Positions 56,074-64,000 of a stretch of 64,000 nt of DNA are shown here, piece by piece. The stretch spans positions 1-64,000 of the forward strand of contig NZ_APNM01000009.1 of assembly GCF_040361335.1 (NCBI RefSeq), given 5' to 3'. Every line of letters begins with the position of its first letter. Positions within the stretch are counted from its first letter, which is position 1. Position numbers and translations under genes: made by a program. The notes under the pieces were generated by a model. That model saw only the letters and a list, made by a program, of their open reading frames with translations, had not been told where the DNA came from and made no database searches. This stretch comes from APNM01 sp040361335. GTDB taxonomy: Bacteria; Pseudomonadota; Gammaproteobacteria; Nevskiales; Salinisphaeraceae.

Positions 56074-57588
56074 TCATGCGGCGCGCCGGCCGGCATCCTC
56101 GCCGGCCTCGCCGGGCGCCACCAGGCGGTAGTGGGCCGGTTCGGGTGTGCGCATGAGGCGGGCGTATTCGAGCTGCGAGCCGACCCAGTTGTTGATGTTC
56201 ATCCCGGCGGCGTTCTTGTACCAGCTCTGGCAGTCGGCCTCGAAGGTGGAGCGGCGGCTGCGTTCGCCCAGCCAGTCGTTATAGGCGCGCTCGGCGGACT
56301 CGCGCACCTCCACGTGGCTGAGACCGCGCCGCTCCAGCAGTCGCCACATGCGCACGATGTAGCGCTGCTGGCGCTCCAACATGTAGACGATGGAGCCGGA
56401 ACCCAGGTTGGTGTTGGGACCGTATAGCGTGAACAGGTTCGGGAAGCCGGACACCGCCACGCCGCGATAGGCCTGGGCGCCGTCGCGCCAGGCCTCGTGC
56501 AACAGCCGTCCGCCGCGTCCGCGGATGGTCATGGGCGCCAGGAATTCGGTGGCGGCGAAGCCGGTACCGTAGATGATCGCGTCCACCGGCCACTCGCGGC
56601 CGTCCGCGGTGACGATGCCCTCGGGCGTGATCTCGCGGACGCCGTCGGTGACCAGGTCCACGTCCGGGCGGGTCAGCGCCGGCAGCCATTCGGTCGTCAG
56701 CAGGATGCGCTTGCAGCCGATGGGAAAGTCCGGGGTCAGCTTGGCGCGCAGCGCCGGGTCGCGCACCTGGATCCGGATCTGGGCGCGCGACATCCAGGTC
56801 ACCAGGCGTTCGGCCCACTTGTGGCCGCGGTAGCAGAAGCCCAGGGCCTCGGTTAGCAGGAAAATGCGCAGGCGGTCGAGATCCTTGAGCAGCCCGAAGC
56901 GGTTCATGAGCTTGTGCTCCAGGCGCGTGAAGGGTTTCTCGAACTTGGGCGCCACCCAGCCGGGCGAACGCTGGAATACGTGCACCCGCTCGGCGGCGTC
57001 GGCGATCCGGGGCACGAACTGCACGGCGCTGGCGCCGGTGCCGATCACCGCGATGCGCTTGCCGGTCAGGTCGACGTCGTGGTCCCACTCGGCGGAGTGG
57101 AAGGCGTGCCCCCGGAAACGCTCGCGGCCGGGGATCGCCGGGATGCTCGGCCGGTGGAGCTGGCCGACCGCGCTCACCAGGAAACGGGCCTCGTGCCGAC
57201 GGCCGTTGGCGAAACGCAGTACCCAGATCCCGCGCGCCTCGTCGAAATCGGCGCCGATCACCTCGTGGTGGAACCGGATGTGCTCATAGAGATCGTCGGC
57301 GCGGGCGCAGCCCTTGAGATAGTCCAGGATCTCCGGCTGGCGGGCGTAGCGGTAGGTCCAGGGATGCCGGCGCGCGAACGAGAAGGAATAGAAGTGCGAA
57401 GGCACGTCGCAGCCGGCGCCGGGATAGGTGTTCTCGCGCCACACGCCGCCGACCTCGCCGCGCTTCTCGAAGATCGCGAACGAGCGGATCCCGGCCTCGC
57501 GCAGGTAGTGGCCCATGCCGATACCGCCGAAGCCCGCGCCGATCACGGCGATATCGGTCCGGCTGGTCACGCCCATGCTTGTCGTCAT
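56074..57588 (-). CDS. Flavin-binding monooxygenase, Baeyer-Villiger type
   Basis: 504 residues. FAD-binding GAGFGGIGMG (about 17-26), NADPH-binding GTGASAVQF (about 183-191) and the type I Baeyer-Villiger fingerprint FRGHAFHSAEWDHD (FxGxxxHxxxW, about 159-172). It probably oxygenates ketones or aldehydes using NADPH and oxygen; the substrate is not predictable. It precedes an enoyl-CoA hydratase in one probable operon and is divergent from a PQQ dehydrogenase, which together suggest oxidation of alcohols or ketones to acids. Confidence 0.9.
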   Translation of the reverse strand: MTTSMGVTSRTDIAVIGAGFGGIGMGHYLREAGIRSFAIFEKRGEVGGVWRENTYPGAGCDVPSHFYSFSFARRHPWTYRYARQPEILDYLKGCARADDLYEHIRFHHEVIGADFDEARGIWVLRFANGRRHEARFLVSAVGQLHRPSIPAIPGRERFRGHAFHSAEWDHDVDLTGKRIAVIGTGASAVQFVPRIADAAERVHVFQRSPGWVAPKFEKPFTRLEHKLMNRFGLLKDLDRLRIFLLTEALGFCYRGHKWAERLVTWMSRAQIRIQVRDPALRAKLTPDFPIGCKRILLTTEWLPALTRPDVDLVTDGVREITPEGIVTADGREWPVDAIIYGTGFAATEFLAPMTIRGRGGRLLHEAWRDGAQAYRGVAVSGFPNLFTLYGPNTNLGSGSIVYMLERQQRYIVRMWRLLERRGLSHVEVRESAERAYNDWLGERSRRSTFEADCQSWYKNAAGMNINNWVGSQLEYARLMRTPEPAHYRLVAPGEAGEDAGRRAA

Positions 57589-57622
57589 CCGTGCCTCCCC
57601 GCACCCCGCGGCCGCACTGGCG

Positions 57623-57651
57623 TTGCGGCCGGATTGACTGTACGTTTAATT
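57623..57651 (+). promoter_or_regulatory. Possible promoter of the PQQ dehydrogenase
   Basis: TTGCGG (57623-57628), 17-nt spacer, TTAATT (57646-57651) in an AT-rich patch between the divergent monooxygenase and dehydrogenase genes. Weak match. Confidence 0.3.
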
Positions 57652-57746
57652 TTTGCGCGTGGTTGCCTGCGCGGCATTGCCGCGCTGCGGCAATAAATTA
57701 CCACGACAGCACGATAAGCGACGACAAAAGAGAGGAGAGCGGTGCG

Positions 57747-59903
57747 ATGCGGGATCGGTATGCAAGCGTGCGCGCGTTGATCGCGGGTGCGGCGGTCGCC
57801 GTGCTGGCGGCCTGTTCGCAGTCAGGGTCGGATGCGGATGCGGACAAGACGGCGGCGGACGCCGCGCCGGTCGCCGCGGTCGACGGCGAACGGCTGCGGA
57901 CGGCCGACCGCGAGCCGGGCGCCTGGATGAGCCACGGCCGGACCTATGCCGAGCAGCGGTATTCGCCGCTGGATCGTATCGACACCGATAACGTCCATCG
58001 CCTGGGCCTGGCCTGGAGCTACCGGCTGGACGTGGACCGGGGCGTCGAGGCCACCCCCATCGTGGTGGACGGCGTGATGTACACCACCGGCCCCTACAGC
58101 ATGGTCTACGCCCTGGACCCGGTCTCGGGCGAGCTGCTCTGGAAATACGATCCGCAGGTGCCGCGCGAGACCGGCGGCAAGGCCTGCTGCGGCGTGGTCA
58201 ACCGCGGCGTCGCGGTCTGGAAGGGACGGGTCTACGTCGGCGCCTTCGACGGCCGCCTGATCGCCCTGGACGCCGCCGACGGCAGCGTCCTGTGGGAGAC
58301 CGACACCATCGTCGACCGCTCCCGCAACTACACCATCACCGGCGCGCCGCGCGTGGTGAAGGGACACGTGATCATCGGCAACGGCGGCGCCGAGCTGGGC
58401 GTGCGCGGCTATGTCAGTGCCTACGACGCCGAGACCGGCGAGCTGGACTGGCGCTTCTACACCGTGCCCGGCGACCCCGACGAGCCGGTGGAGAACGAGA
58501 TCCTGAAGAAGGCCCGCGACACCTGGTTCGGGGAGTACTGGAAGCAGGGCGGTGGCGGTACCGTCTGGGATTCCATCGCCTACGACCCCGAGCTGGACCT
58601 GCTCTACATCGGCGTCGGCAACGGTTCGCCCTGGAATATCGACGACCGCAGCGAGGGCAAGGGCGACAACCTGTTCCTGTCCTCCATCGTGGCCCTGGAC
58701 CCGGATACCGGCGACTACGTCTGGCACTACCAGACCACCCCCGGCGACACCTGGGACTACACCGCCACCCAGCACATGATCCTGGCGGAACTGGAGATCG
58801 AGGGCGAGACCCGCAAGGTGCTGATGCAGGCGCCCAAGAACGGCTTCTTCTACGTGATCGACCGCGAGACCGGGGAGCTGCTCTCGGCCGAGAACTACGT
58901 GCCCGTGAACTGGGCCGAGGGCATCGACCCCGAGACCGGCCGGCCGATCTTCAGCGAGGCCGGCGACTTCTCCGAGGAGGCCAAGACGGTCACGCCGAGC
59001 CCGTTCGGCGGCCACAACTGGCAGCCGATGTCCTTCAACCCGGATACCGGCCTGGTCTACATCCCGGCGCAGTATTCCAGCTTCGTGTACGAGGCCTCGG
59101 CGGTGGAGCCGTTCCTGGCGCTGAATGTCTGGAACGTGGGCGTCGAGCCGATCTCGCTGCCGGAGGACCCGGCGGCGATCGACGCCATGGCGGAATCCTT
59201 CCATGGCGCCTTGCTGGCCTGGGACCCCGTCAAGCAGAAGGCGGCCTGGAAGGTCGAGCATCCGCACCTGTGGAACGGTGGCACCCTCACCACGGCCGGG
59301 AACCTGGTGTTCCAGGGCAACGCCGAGGGCGAGGTCCGCGCCTACGCCGCCGACACGGGCGAGTTGCTATGGTCCTCGCCGGCCAATACCGGCGTGATCG
59401 CGGCGCCCATGACCTACGAGATCGACGGCGAGCAGTACGTGACCTTCATGGCCGGCTGGGGCGGCGCCTACACCCTGATGACCGGTACCCTGGCGTCGCG
59501 GATCAAGGTCCAGCCCGAGTCGCGCGTGCTCACCTACAAGCTGGACGGCGAGGGCGAGCTGCCGCCGCCGCGCAACAAACCGACGCCGGTGCCCGAACCG
59601 CCGGCGCGCGACACCGACATCGACGCCGAGCAGCTCGCCCAGGGCAAGTACCTCTACAACGGCCTGTGCTCGACCTGCCACGGCATCAACGCCGTGAGCG
59701 GCGGTGTGGTGCCGGACCTGCGCTACCTGGACGCCGCGACCCACGAGCAGTTCGCGGACATCGTCAAGGGCGCCCGGACCGTGCGCGGCATGCCGTCCTT
59801 CGGCCACGTCCTGGACGATACGCAGATCGATCTGATCCACGAATACGTGATCAAGCGCAGCCACGACCTGGCGGCGCGGGTGCGTGATTCGGAGGGTCAG
59901 TAA
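57747..59903 (+). CDS. PQQ-dependent quinohemoprotein alcohol dehydrogenase
   Basis: 718 residues. Oxidises alcohols in the periplasm via pyrroloquinoline quinone and passes electrons to its own C-terminal cytochrome c. Signal with a lipobox-like LAAC (C28), which suggests a lipoprotein. The propeller has the vicinal disulfide CC in KACCGVVNRG near 150 and the catalytic WDY segment (DTWDYTATQHM). Heme motif CSTCH near residue 641 with a Met ligand in RGMPSFG. GAGAGGAG precedes ATG 57747. Needs PQQ and Ca. No pqq genes are in the window. Confidence 0.92.
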   Translation: MRDRYASVRALIAGAAVAVLAACSQSGSDADADKTAADAAPVAAVDGERLRTADREPGAWMSHGRTYAEQRYSPLDRIDTDNVHRLGLAWSYRLDVDRGVEATPIVVDGVMYTTGPYSMVYALDPVSGELLWKYDPQVPRETGGKACCGVVNRGVAVWKGRVYVGAFDGRLIALDAADGSVLWETDTIVDRSRNYTITGAPRVVKGHVIIGNGGAELGVRGYVSAYDAETGELDWRFYTVPGDPDEPVENEILKKARDTWFGEYWKQGGGGTVWDSIAYDPELDLLYIGVGNGSPWNIDDRSEGKGDNLFLSSIVALDPDTGDYVWHYQTTPGDTWDYTATQHMILAELEIEGETRKVLMQAPKNGFFYVIDRETGELLSAENYVPVNWAEGIDPETGRPIFSEAGDFSEEAKTVTPSPFGGHNWQPMSFNPDTGLVYIPAQYSSFVYEASAVEPFLALNVWNVGVEPISLPEDPAAIDAMAESFHGALLAWDPVKQKAAWKVEHPHLWNGGTLTTAGNLVFQGNAEGEVRAYAADTGELLWSSPANTGVIAAPMTYEIDGEQYVTFMAGWGGAYTLMTGTLASRIKVQPESRVLTYKLDGEGELPPPRNKPTPVPEPPARDTDIDAEQLAQGKYLYNGLCSTCHGINAVSGGVVPDLRYLDAATHEQFADIVKGARTVRGMPSFGHVLDDTQIDLIHEYVIKRSHDLAARVRDSEGQ

Positions 59904-59928
59904 GGCTCGGTGCCCTGGGCAATGCTTG

Positions 59929-60007
59929 ATCCGCAGATTACACAGATGCCACGGATTTCTTGTTGGCTTGCTCTTTAATCCGTGTACATCTGTGTGATCT
60001 GTGGATC
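59929..60007. repeat. CAGATT-type inverted tandem-array element 1
   Basis: Left arm 59929-59957 (CGCAGATTAC, ACAGATGCC words), right arm 59976-60007 inverted (AATCCGTG, ATCTGTGTG words); 18-nt spacer. It sits after the PQQ dehydrogenase, at a convergent gene end. Confidence 0.85.
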
Positions 60008-60020
60008 GCTTAGATACTGA

Positions 60021-60827
60021 TTATCCCCGATCCCGGTAGCGCGCCTTCACGCGGCGACCCTTGGCCTCCAGCAGGGGACGGGCCAGGCGCCCGAGGGCCG
60101 GGAACAGGTAGACGAGGTTGGTCAGGATGCCGGAGAGTGCCGGCATGGCGCGCTCGCGGCGGCCGTCCGCGGCGCAGGCCAGCACCTGTCGCGCGACTTC
60201 CTCGGCGGTGCTCATGGGCTGCGAGAACACGAGGTCCGGCACCTGGTCGAGGTGGTCCATGATGAAGCCGGTGTCGATGGGGCCGGGCGAGACCGCCGAG
60301 ACCGTGACCCCGGTGCCGGCCAGTTCCTCGCCCAGGGCGCGGCTGAAGGCGCGCAGGCCGAACTTGCTGGCGGAATAGCTGGCCTCGTGGTCGACCGGCA
60401 CGCGGCCCGCCAGCGAGGCCACGTTGACGATCGCGCCGCCCTGGCGCATCAGGTGGGGCAGGGCCAGCCGGCTCAGGCGCAGCGGCGCCTTCAGATTGAT
60501 ATCCAGGATCCGCTCGATGTGTTCGACGTCGAGGTCCGCGACCGCGCCCCGATGGTTGCAGCCGGCGTTGTTGACCAGGACGTCGATGCGCCCGGTCGCG
60601 TCCAGCGCCGTATCGATCAGGGCCGCGCACGCCGCCGGGTCGGCGACATCCGTGGGCACCGCGATCGCCCGGTCGCCGAGTTCCCCGGCCAGGGCCCGCA
60701 ACGGCTCGGCGCTGCGGGCGGCGAGCACCACGCGCGCCCCCTCGGCCGCGAACAACCGCGCCGTGGCCGCGCCGACACCCGCCGAGGCGCCGGTGACGAT
60801 GACCGTCTTGTCCCGAAAATCACGCAT
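60021..60827 (-). CDS. Short-chain dehydrogenase/reductase
   Basis: 268-residue NAD(P)-dependent oxidoreductase of the SDR family. TGASAGVGAATARLF (about 12-26) binds the dinucleotide, NNAGCNHRG follows, and the Tyr-Lys pair is in YSASKFG (Y155, K159) with Ser near 142. The C-terminal extension is basic and resembles those of membrane-associated SDRs acting on lipids. The substrate is unknown. It converges on the PQQ dehydrogenase. Confidence 0.9.
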   Translation of the reverse strand: MRDFRDKTVIVTGASAGVGAATARLFAAEGARVVLAARSAEPLRALAGELGDRAIAVPTDVADPAACAALIDTALDATGRIDVLVNNAGCNHRGAVADLDVEHIERILDINLKAPLRLSRLALPHLMRQGGAIVNVASLAGRVPVDHEASYSASKFGLRAFSRALGEELAGTGVTVSAVSPGPIDTGFIMDHLDQVPDLVFSQPMSTAEEVARQVLACAADGRRERAMPALSGILTNLVYLFPALGRLARPLLEAKGRRVKARYRDRG

Positions 60828-60862
60828 GGTCGATCTTTGCTTTTGAATCTATCCGCTTGAAG

Positions 60863-60895
60863 CGATCCGCAGATGAACGCCGATGAACGCCGATT
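60863..60895. repeat. CAGATT-type single tandem array (half element)
   Basis: GATCCGCAGATGAACGCCGA and one more GAACGCCGATT word. No inverted partner of its own is seen nearby, so this may be a half element of the CAGATT family. Confidence 0.6.
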
Positions 60896-60972
60896 GGCAT
60901 GTTCGGCGATTCAAACGCCTCGGCGCTTCGCGGAAATCCGGACGATGTTTCCAGTGGACAAGGGCTTGAGAC

Positions 60973-61053
60973 AATCCACCGATTACACAGATTTCACGGA
61001 TTTTTTACTCGATTTTCAATCTGCGTATATCTGCGTCAATCTGCGGATAAATC
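60973..61053. repeat. CAGATT-type inverted tandem-array element 2
   Basis: Left arm 60973-61002 (CCGATTACACAGATTTCACGG words), right arm 61016-61053 (ATCTGCGTAT, ATCTGCGTCA, ATCTGCGG words). The spacer is 13 nt and T-rich. Located between two minus-strand genes. Confidence 0.8.
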
Positions 61054-61070
61054 AAATGCCGCACGGCATT

Positions 61071-61670
61071 TCAGTTGCCGCGGGCCAGGGCCTCGGCGAC
61101 GAAGTCGAGGCGGTCCTGGCCGAAGAACATCTCGTCGCCGACGAACATCGTCGGCAGACCGAACACGCCGCGGGCCACGGCGTCGTCGGTCTCCTCGCGC
61201 AGCCGAGCCTTGACGTCGTCGCGTCCGGCCAGGGCCAGGGCGGCTTCCGGGTCCGGATGGACGGTGGCCAGGACCTCACGGGCCACGGCCTCGTCGCCGA
61301 GATCGCGGCCGTCCACCCACATCGCTTCGTACAGCGCGTCCACGGCGGGCAGGAAGCGCTCCGGCTCGTGCATCCGCAGCCCGGTGAGCGTGCGCATCAG
61401 GCGCAGGGTGTCGACCGGGAAATGCGGGTTCGGGGTGAGGGCCACGCCATAGCGGTCCGCGAAGCGCGCCAGGTCGGTGAACAGGTAACGGCCCTTGGCC
61501 GGCACGGTCAGCGGCGAGGCGTTGCCGGTGGCCTTGAAGATGCCACCCAGCAGCACCGGGCGCCAGACGATCTCGGCATGTGCCTCCGCGGCCACGGCGG
61601 GCATCTGGGTGTAGGCCAGGTAGGCCGACGGGCTGCCCAGGTCGAACAGGAACTCCACGCTCTGGCTCAT
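61071..61670 (-). CDS. 2-hydroxychromene-2-carboxylate isomerase-like DsbA/GST-kappa protein
   Basis: 199 residues from ATG 61670 (a GTG at 61682 is the alternative). DsbA-like fold: N-terminal VEFLFDLGSPSAYLAYTQM has SPSAY instead of CxxC, as in HCCA isomerases; C-terminal GVFGLPTMFVGDEMFFGQDRLDFVAEAL with the cis-proline. It uses glutathione in known cases, in aromatic-ring degradation. The precise substrate is unknown. Its start is close to the divergent efflux operon (164 nt, no gene between). Confidence 0.88.
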   Translation of the reverse strand: MSQSVEFLFDLGSPSAYLAYTQMPAVAAEAHAEIVWRPVLLGGIFKATGNASPLTVPAKGRYLFTDLARFADRYGVALTPNPHFPVDTLRLMRTLTGLRMHEPERFLPAVDALYEAMWVDGRDLGDEAVAREVLATVHPDPEAALALAGRDDVKARLREETDDAVARGVFGLPTMFVGDEMFFGQDRLDFVAEALARGN

Positions 61671-61834
61671 GTCTACGGTCACTCTCGGTCGGGGCCGGCA
61701 CCAGGGTAAAACGTTTCGCGCCGATTCGCCCGCGGGCGGCTATCGTCTTTGCCGCGAGGCGGCCGGTTCCGCATACTTCGGCCTCCGAAAGCGCCGGCCG
61801 CCGGCACCGTGGCAGGGACGTCGAACAAGAACCT

Positions 61835-63319
61835 ATGCGCCATCGCATCCCACAGCCGAATCGAGACCGCCGCCGGCCCCGGGCCGCGCTCGCGCTCGCC
61901 GCGGCCGTGCTGACGGTATCCTGCGCCACGCAATGGGCACCGCGCGCCCGGCAGTCATTGCCGGACGGCGGCCTGTTCGCCGGCGGCGGCGACGATCCGC
62001 CCGCCGTGTGCGCGGACCTGGGCGGCGATGACCTGCAGGGTCTGATCCGTACCGCCTTCGCCGAGAGTCCCGGCCTGGCACAGAGTTGGGCCCGCCTGCG
62101 CCAGGCACGCGCGGCGTCGCGCGCGCAGGCCGGGACGCTGCTGCCCAGCCTGTCCCTGTCCGCGGAACGTACCGAGACCGAAACCGACGCCGGCGCCGCC
62201 TCGGCCACGGCGGGCGCATCCCCGGGCACCACGGGCGCATCGGGCGGCAGTTCGGCCTGGCAGGCGGGCGCCGCCGCCAGCTACGAACTGGATTTCTGGG
62301 GCCGCCTGCATAGCCGGCGCGCGGCGGCGCGGCTGTCGGCCGAGGCCGCCGAGGCGGATCTGCGCACGGCGGCCCTGACGCTCGCGGCCGATACCGCCAC
62401 CGCCTGGGCCGAATGGGTCACGGCGGTCCGTCGGGTCGCCACGCTCGCCGACCAGAAGGCGGACGCCGAGAGACTGGCGCGGCTGCAGGCGCTGCGTTTC
62501 GGGCAGGGGCAGAGCGACGCGCTGGCGCTGACCCAGGCGCGGCAGGAGTTGTCCGCGGTGTCGGCGCGGCTGGCCGAGGCCCGTGGCAATGCCGACAATG
62601 CACGTGTGCGCCTGGCGATGCTGCTCGGTGCCGCTCCGACCGCGGTCGATGTGTCGGCACCGGTACGTCTGCCCGCGCCGGCGGGCGATCCGGCGCCCGG
62701 CGTGCCCAGCGAGCTGCTGTCGGCGCGGCCCGACCTGCGCGCCGCCTGGCTGCGGCTGCGGGCGGCCGACGCCGAGGCCGCCGCGGCGGCGGCCGAGCGC
62801 TGGCCGCGCCTGACCCTGTCCGCCAACCTGTTCTACCAGGCGGCCGAGTTCGAGGACCTGTTCGACGAGTCGGTGCGCCAGATCGCCGCCGCCCTCGACT
62901 GGACCGTGTTCAGCGGCGGCCGTCTCGCGGCCGAGCAGGACCGGGCCGAGGCGCGTGCGCTGGAGCGGCTGTACGCGCTGGAGGAAGCGTGGCTCCGGGC
63001 CCTCGGCGAGGTGCAGCGTGCCCTCGACGGCGAGGCCGCCGCGCGCGCCCGGCAGACCGAGCTGGCGGCACAACTGGACCGGGCCCGGGAACGTCTGGCC
63101 CTGGCGCACCGCCGCTATGCCCAGGGTCAGTCGGCCTATCTCGAGGTGCTGTCCGCCCAGCAGGCCGTGAACAGCGCCGAGCTGGAGCTGCTCGCCGCCC
63201 GCAACGGGGTGTTCGTGCAGCGCGTGAACCTGTGCCGCGGCCTGGCGGCCGGGGTGTCCGGGCCGCTGCCCGAGCCCGTCCTGATGCGGGCGCCGGAGGA
63301 AGGGGAAGAAGCGTCATGA
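61835..63319 (+). CDS. RND efflux outer membrane lipoprotein (NodT/OprM type)
   Basis: 494 residues. The signal peptide ends in a lipobox-like LTVSC (C30), then the TolC-fold with two repeats (ESPGLAQSWARLRQARAASRAQAG; then SARPDLRAAWLRLRAADAEAAAAAAERWPRLTLSANLF). It forms the outer-membrane duct of a tripartite pump. Its stop overlaps the next gene (membrane fusion protein) by 4 nt. The putative RND transporter lies beyond the window. ATG 61835 was chosen because codons before it are out of family. Confidence 0.92.
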   Translation: MRHRIPQPNRDRRRPRAALALAAAVLTVSCATQWAPRARQSLPDGGLFAGGGDDPPAVCADLGGDDLQGLIRTAFAESPGLAQSWARLRQARAASRAQAGTLLPSLSLSAERTETETDAGAASATAGASPGTTGASGGSSAWQAGAAASYELDFWGRLHSRRAAARLSAEAAEADLRTAALTLAADTATAWAEWVTAVRRVATLADQKADAERLARLQALRFGQGQSDALALTQARQELSAVSARLAEARGNADNARVRLAMLLGAAPTAVDVSAPVRLPAPAGDPAPGVPSELLSARPDLRAAWLRLRAADAEAAAAAAERWPRLTLSANLFYQAAEFEDLFDESVRQIAAALDWTVFSGGRLAAEQDRAEARALERLYALEEAWLRALGEVQRALDGEAAARARQTELAAQLDRARERLALAHRRYAQGQSAYLEVLSAQQAVNSAELELLAARNGVFVQRVNLCRGLAAGVSGPLPEPVLMRAPEEGEEAS

Positions 63320-64000
63320 AGCGCCCAGCCGTCAAGTGGTTTCTGCCACTGCTGGTGATTGCCGCGGCCCTGGCCGTGGTGGTCGTGATGATGGCCACCC
63401 GCGAGCCGCCCTCGCGCGCCGACGCCGGCGAAACCCCGGCACGCCTGGTGCGCACACAGGCCGTCGAGCGTACCGCGGAGCGTATCGAGGTCCGGGCCAC
63501 CGGCACCGTGATGCCGGCCCGCGCGGTGGACCTGCAGCCGCAGGTGAGCGGCCGCGTGATCGCGGTCCATGACGACCTGCAGCCGGGCGCCGTGATCCCG
63601 GCGGGCGAGACCCTGGTCACGATCGAGCCCACCGATTTCGAGGCCGCGGTGGCGGAGGCCGAGGGCCAGCTGGCCCGGGCCCGTGCGGACCTGGCCCTGG
63701 AGAAGGGACGCAGCGAGGTCGCGGCGGCGGAGTTCGAGACCTACGCCCGGGAACTGGACGTGCCGGTGGACGAATCACTGGCACGCCGCCGCCCGCAGCT
63801 CGAATCGGCGGAGGCCGCCGTGCGCCAGGCGGCGGCCCGGTTGCGCCGGGCACGCGCGGACCTGGCGCGCACCACCATCGAGGCGCCCTTCGATGTCCTG
63901 ATCCAATCCGAGTCGGTGGATGTCGGCGCCCAGGTGGGGCCGCAGACCCAGCTCGCGCGGCTGGTGGCGGTGGATCGCTATTGGGTGCGCGCGACCCTGC
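63316..64000 (+). CDS. RND membrane fusion protein, partial (runs off window)
   Basis: Periplasmic adaptor of an RND pump (HlyD/MFP family). The first 228 residues are visible: an N-terminal anchor WFLPLLVIAAALAVVVVMMA (about 8-27), a biotinyl-like domain (VDLQPQVSGRVIAVHDDLQPGAVIPAG), alpha-hairpin (EAEGQLARARADLALEK and ESAEAAVRQAAARLRRARADL), then the second half of the lipoyl motif (TTIEAPFDVLIQSESVDVGAQVG). Overlaps the outer membrane protein gene by 4 nt. The C-terminal part is beyond the window. Confidence 0.93.
   Translation, partial: MKRPAVKWFLPLLVIAAALAVVVVMMATREPPSRADAGETPARLVRTQAVERTAERIEVRATGTVMPARAVDLQPQVSGRVIAVHDDLQPGAVIPAGETLVTIEPTDFEAAVAEAEGQLARARADLALEKGRSEVAAAEFETYARELDVPVDESLARRRPQLESAEAAVRQAAARLRRARADLARTTIEAPFDVLIQSESVDVGAQVGPQTQLARLVAVDRYWVRATL

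Overview
The window reads as a chromosomal segment of a GC-rich gammaproteobacterium. Gene content and order are typical of that class: the uvrY/gacA-uvrC-pgsA-tRNA(Gly-Cys-Leu) block, yebC-ruvC-ruvA-ruvB-ybgC-tolQRAB-pal-cpoB-queE-queC-tRNA-Lys, pilVWXY1E, ccmABCDE and a sufR-B-C-D-S cluster. A halophilic or hydrocarbon-using Chromatiales/Nevskiales-like lineage would fit (FadE, isocitrate lyase, Baeyer-Villiger type monooxygenase, PQQ alcohol dehydrogenase), but the genus cannot be named from sequence reading alone. No prophage, CRISPR array or complete insertion sequence was seen.

Layout. 1-5.6 kb: SUF iron-sulfur operon on the minus strand with its Rrf2-type regulator. 5.6-12.6 kb: small thioesterases, a SelW-like protein, fadE with a TetR regulator, a nitroreductase. 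12.6-18.4 kb: purB, fumC, dsbB, rraA, aceA. 18.5-25.3 kb: minor pilin/PilY1 operon. 25.9-30.8 kb: gacA, udgB, uvrC, pgsA and three tRNA genes. 30.9-33.7 kb: cytochrome c maturation ccmABCDE (F, G and H absent). 34.2-42.9 kb: MaoC-like protein, galU, sucA-sucB-lpd, a hydrolase. 43.1-53.2 kb: yebC, ruvCAB, Tol-Pal, queEC, tRNA-Lys. 53.2-64 kb: a thioesterase, a zinc carboxypeptidase-fold protein, two tRNA-Leu genes, enoyl-CoA hydratase, monooxygenase, PQQ dehydrogenase, a short-chain dehydrogenase, a DsbA-fold isomerase and the start of an RND efflux operon.

Two things stand out. First, the tRNA-Leu(UAA) gene at 30041-30820 is split after the first anticodon base by a 694-nt group I intron with recognisable P1, P3, P4, P6, P7 and terminal G. 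An HNH endonuclease gene lies in the P6 loop on the opposite strand; its last codons form one side of P6. Second, the intergenic regions are full of elements built as a short tandem array (CACAGAG-type octamers to decamers), a spacer, then the same array inverted. Ten such elements are present. Two other repeat families with unrelated words clearly share this architecture, and a third (CAGATT words) does so at two of its three sites. The CACAGAG elements repeatedly sit at gene ends and supply stop codons, and once apparently a start codon.

How the genes work together: fatty-acid catabolism (FadE, hydratases, thioesterases) feeds acetyl-CoA into the glyoxylate bypass (AceA) and the TCA cycle (SucAB-Lpd, FumC). 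SUF builds Fe-S clusters, Ccm and DsbB serve periplasmic cytochromes and disulfides, and Tol-Pal and type IV pilus proteins serve the envelope.
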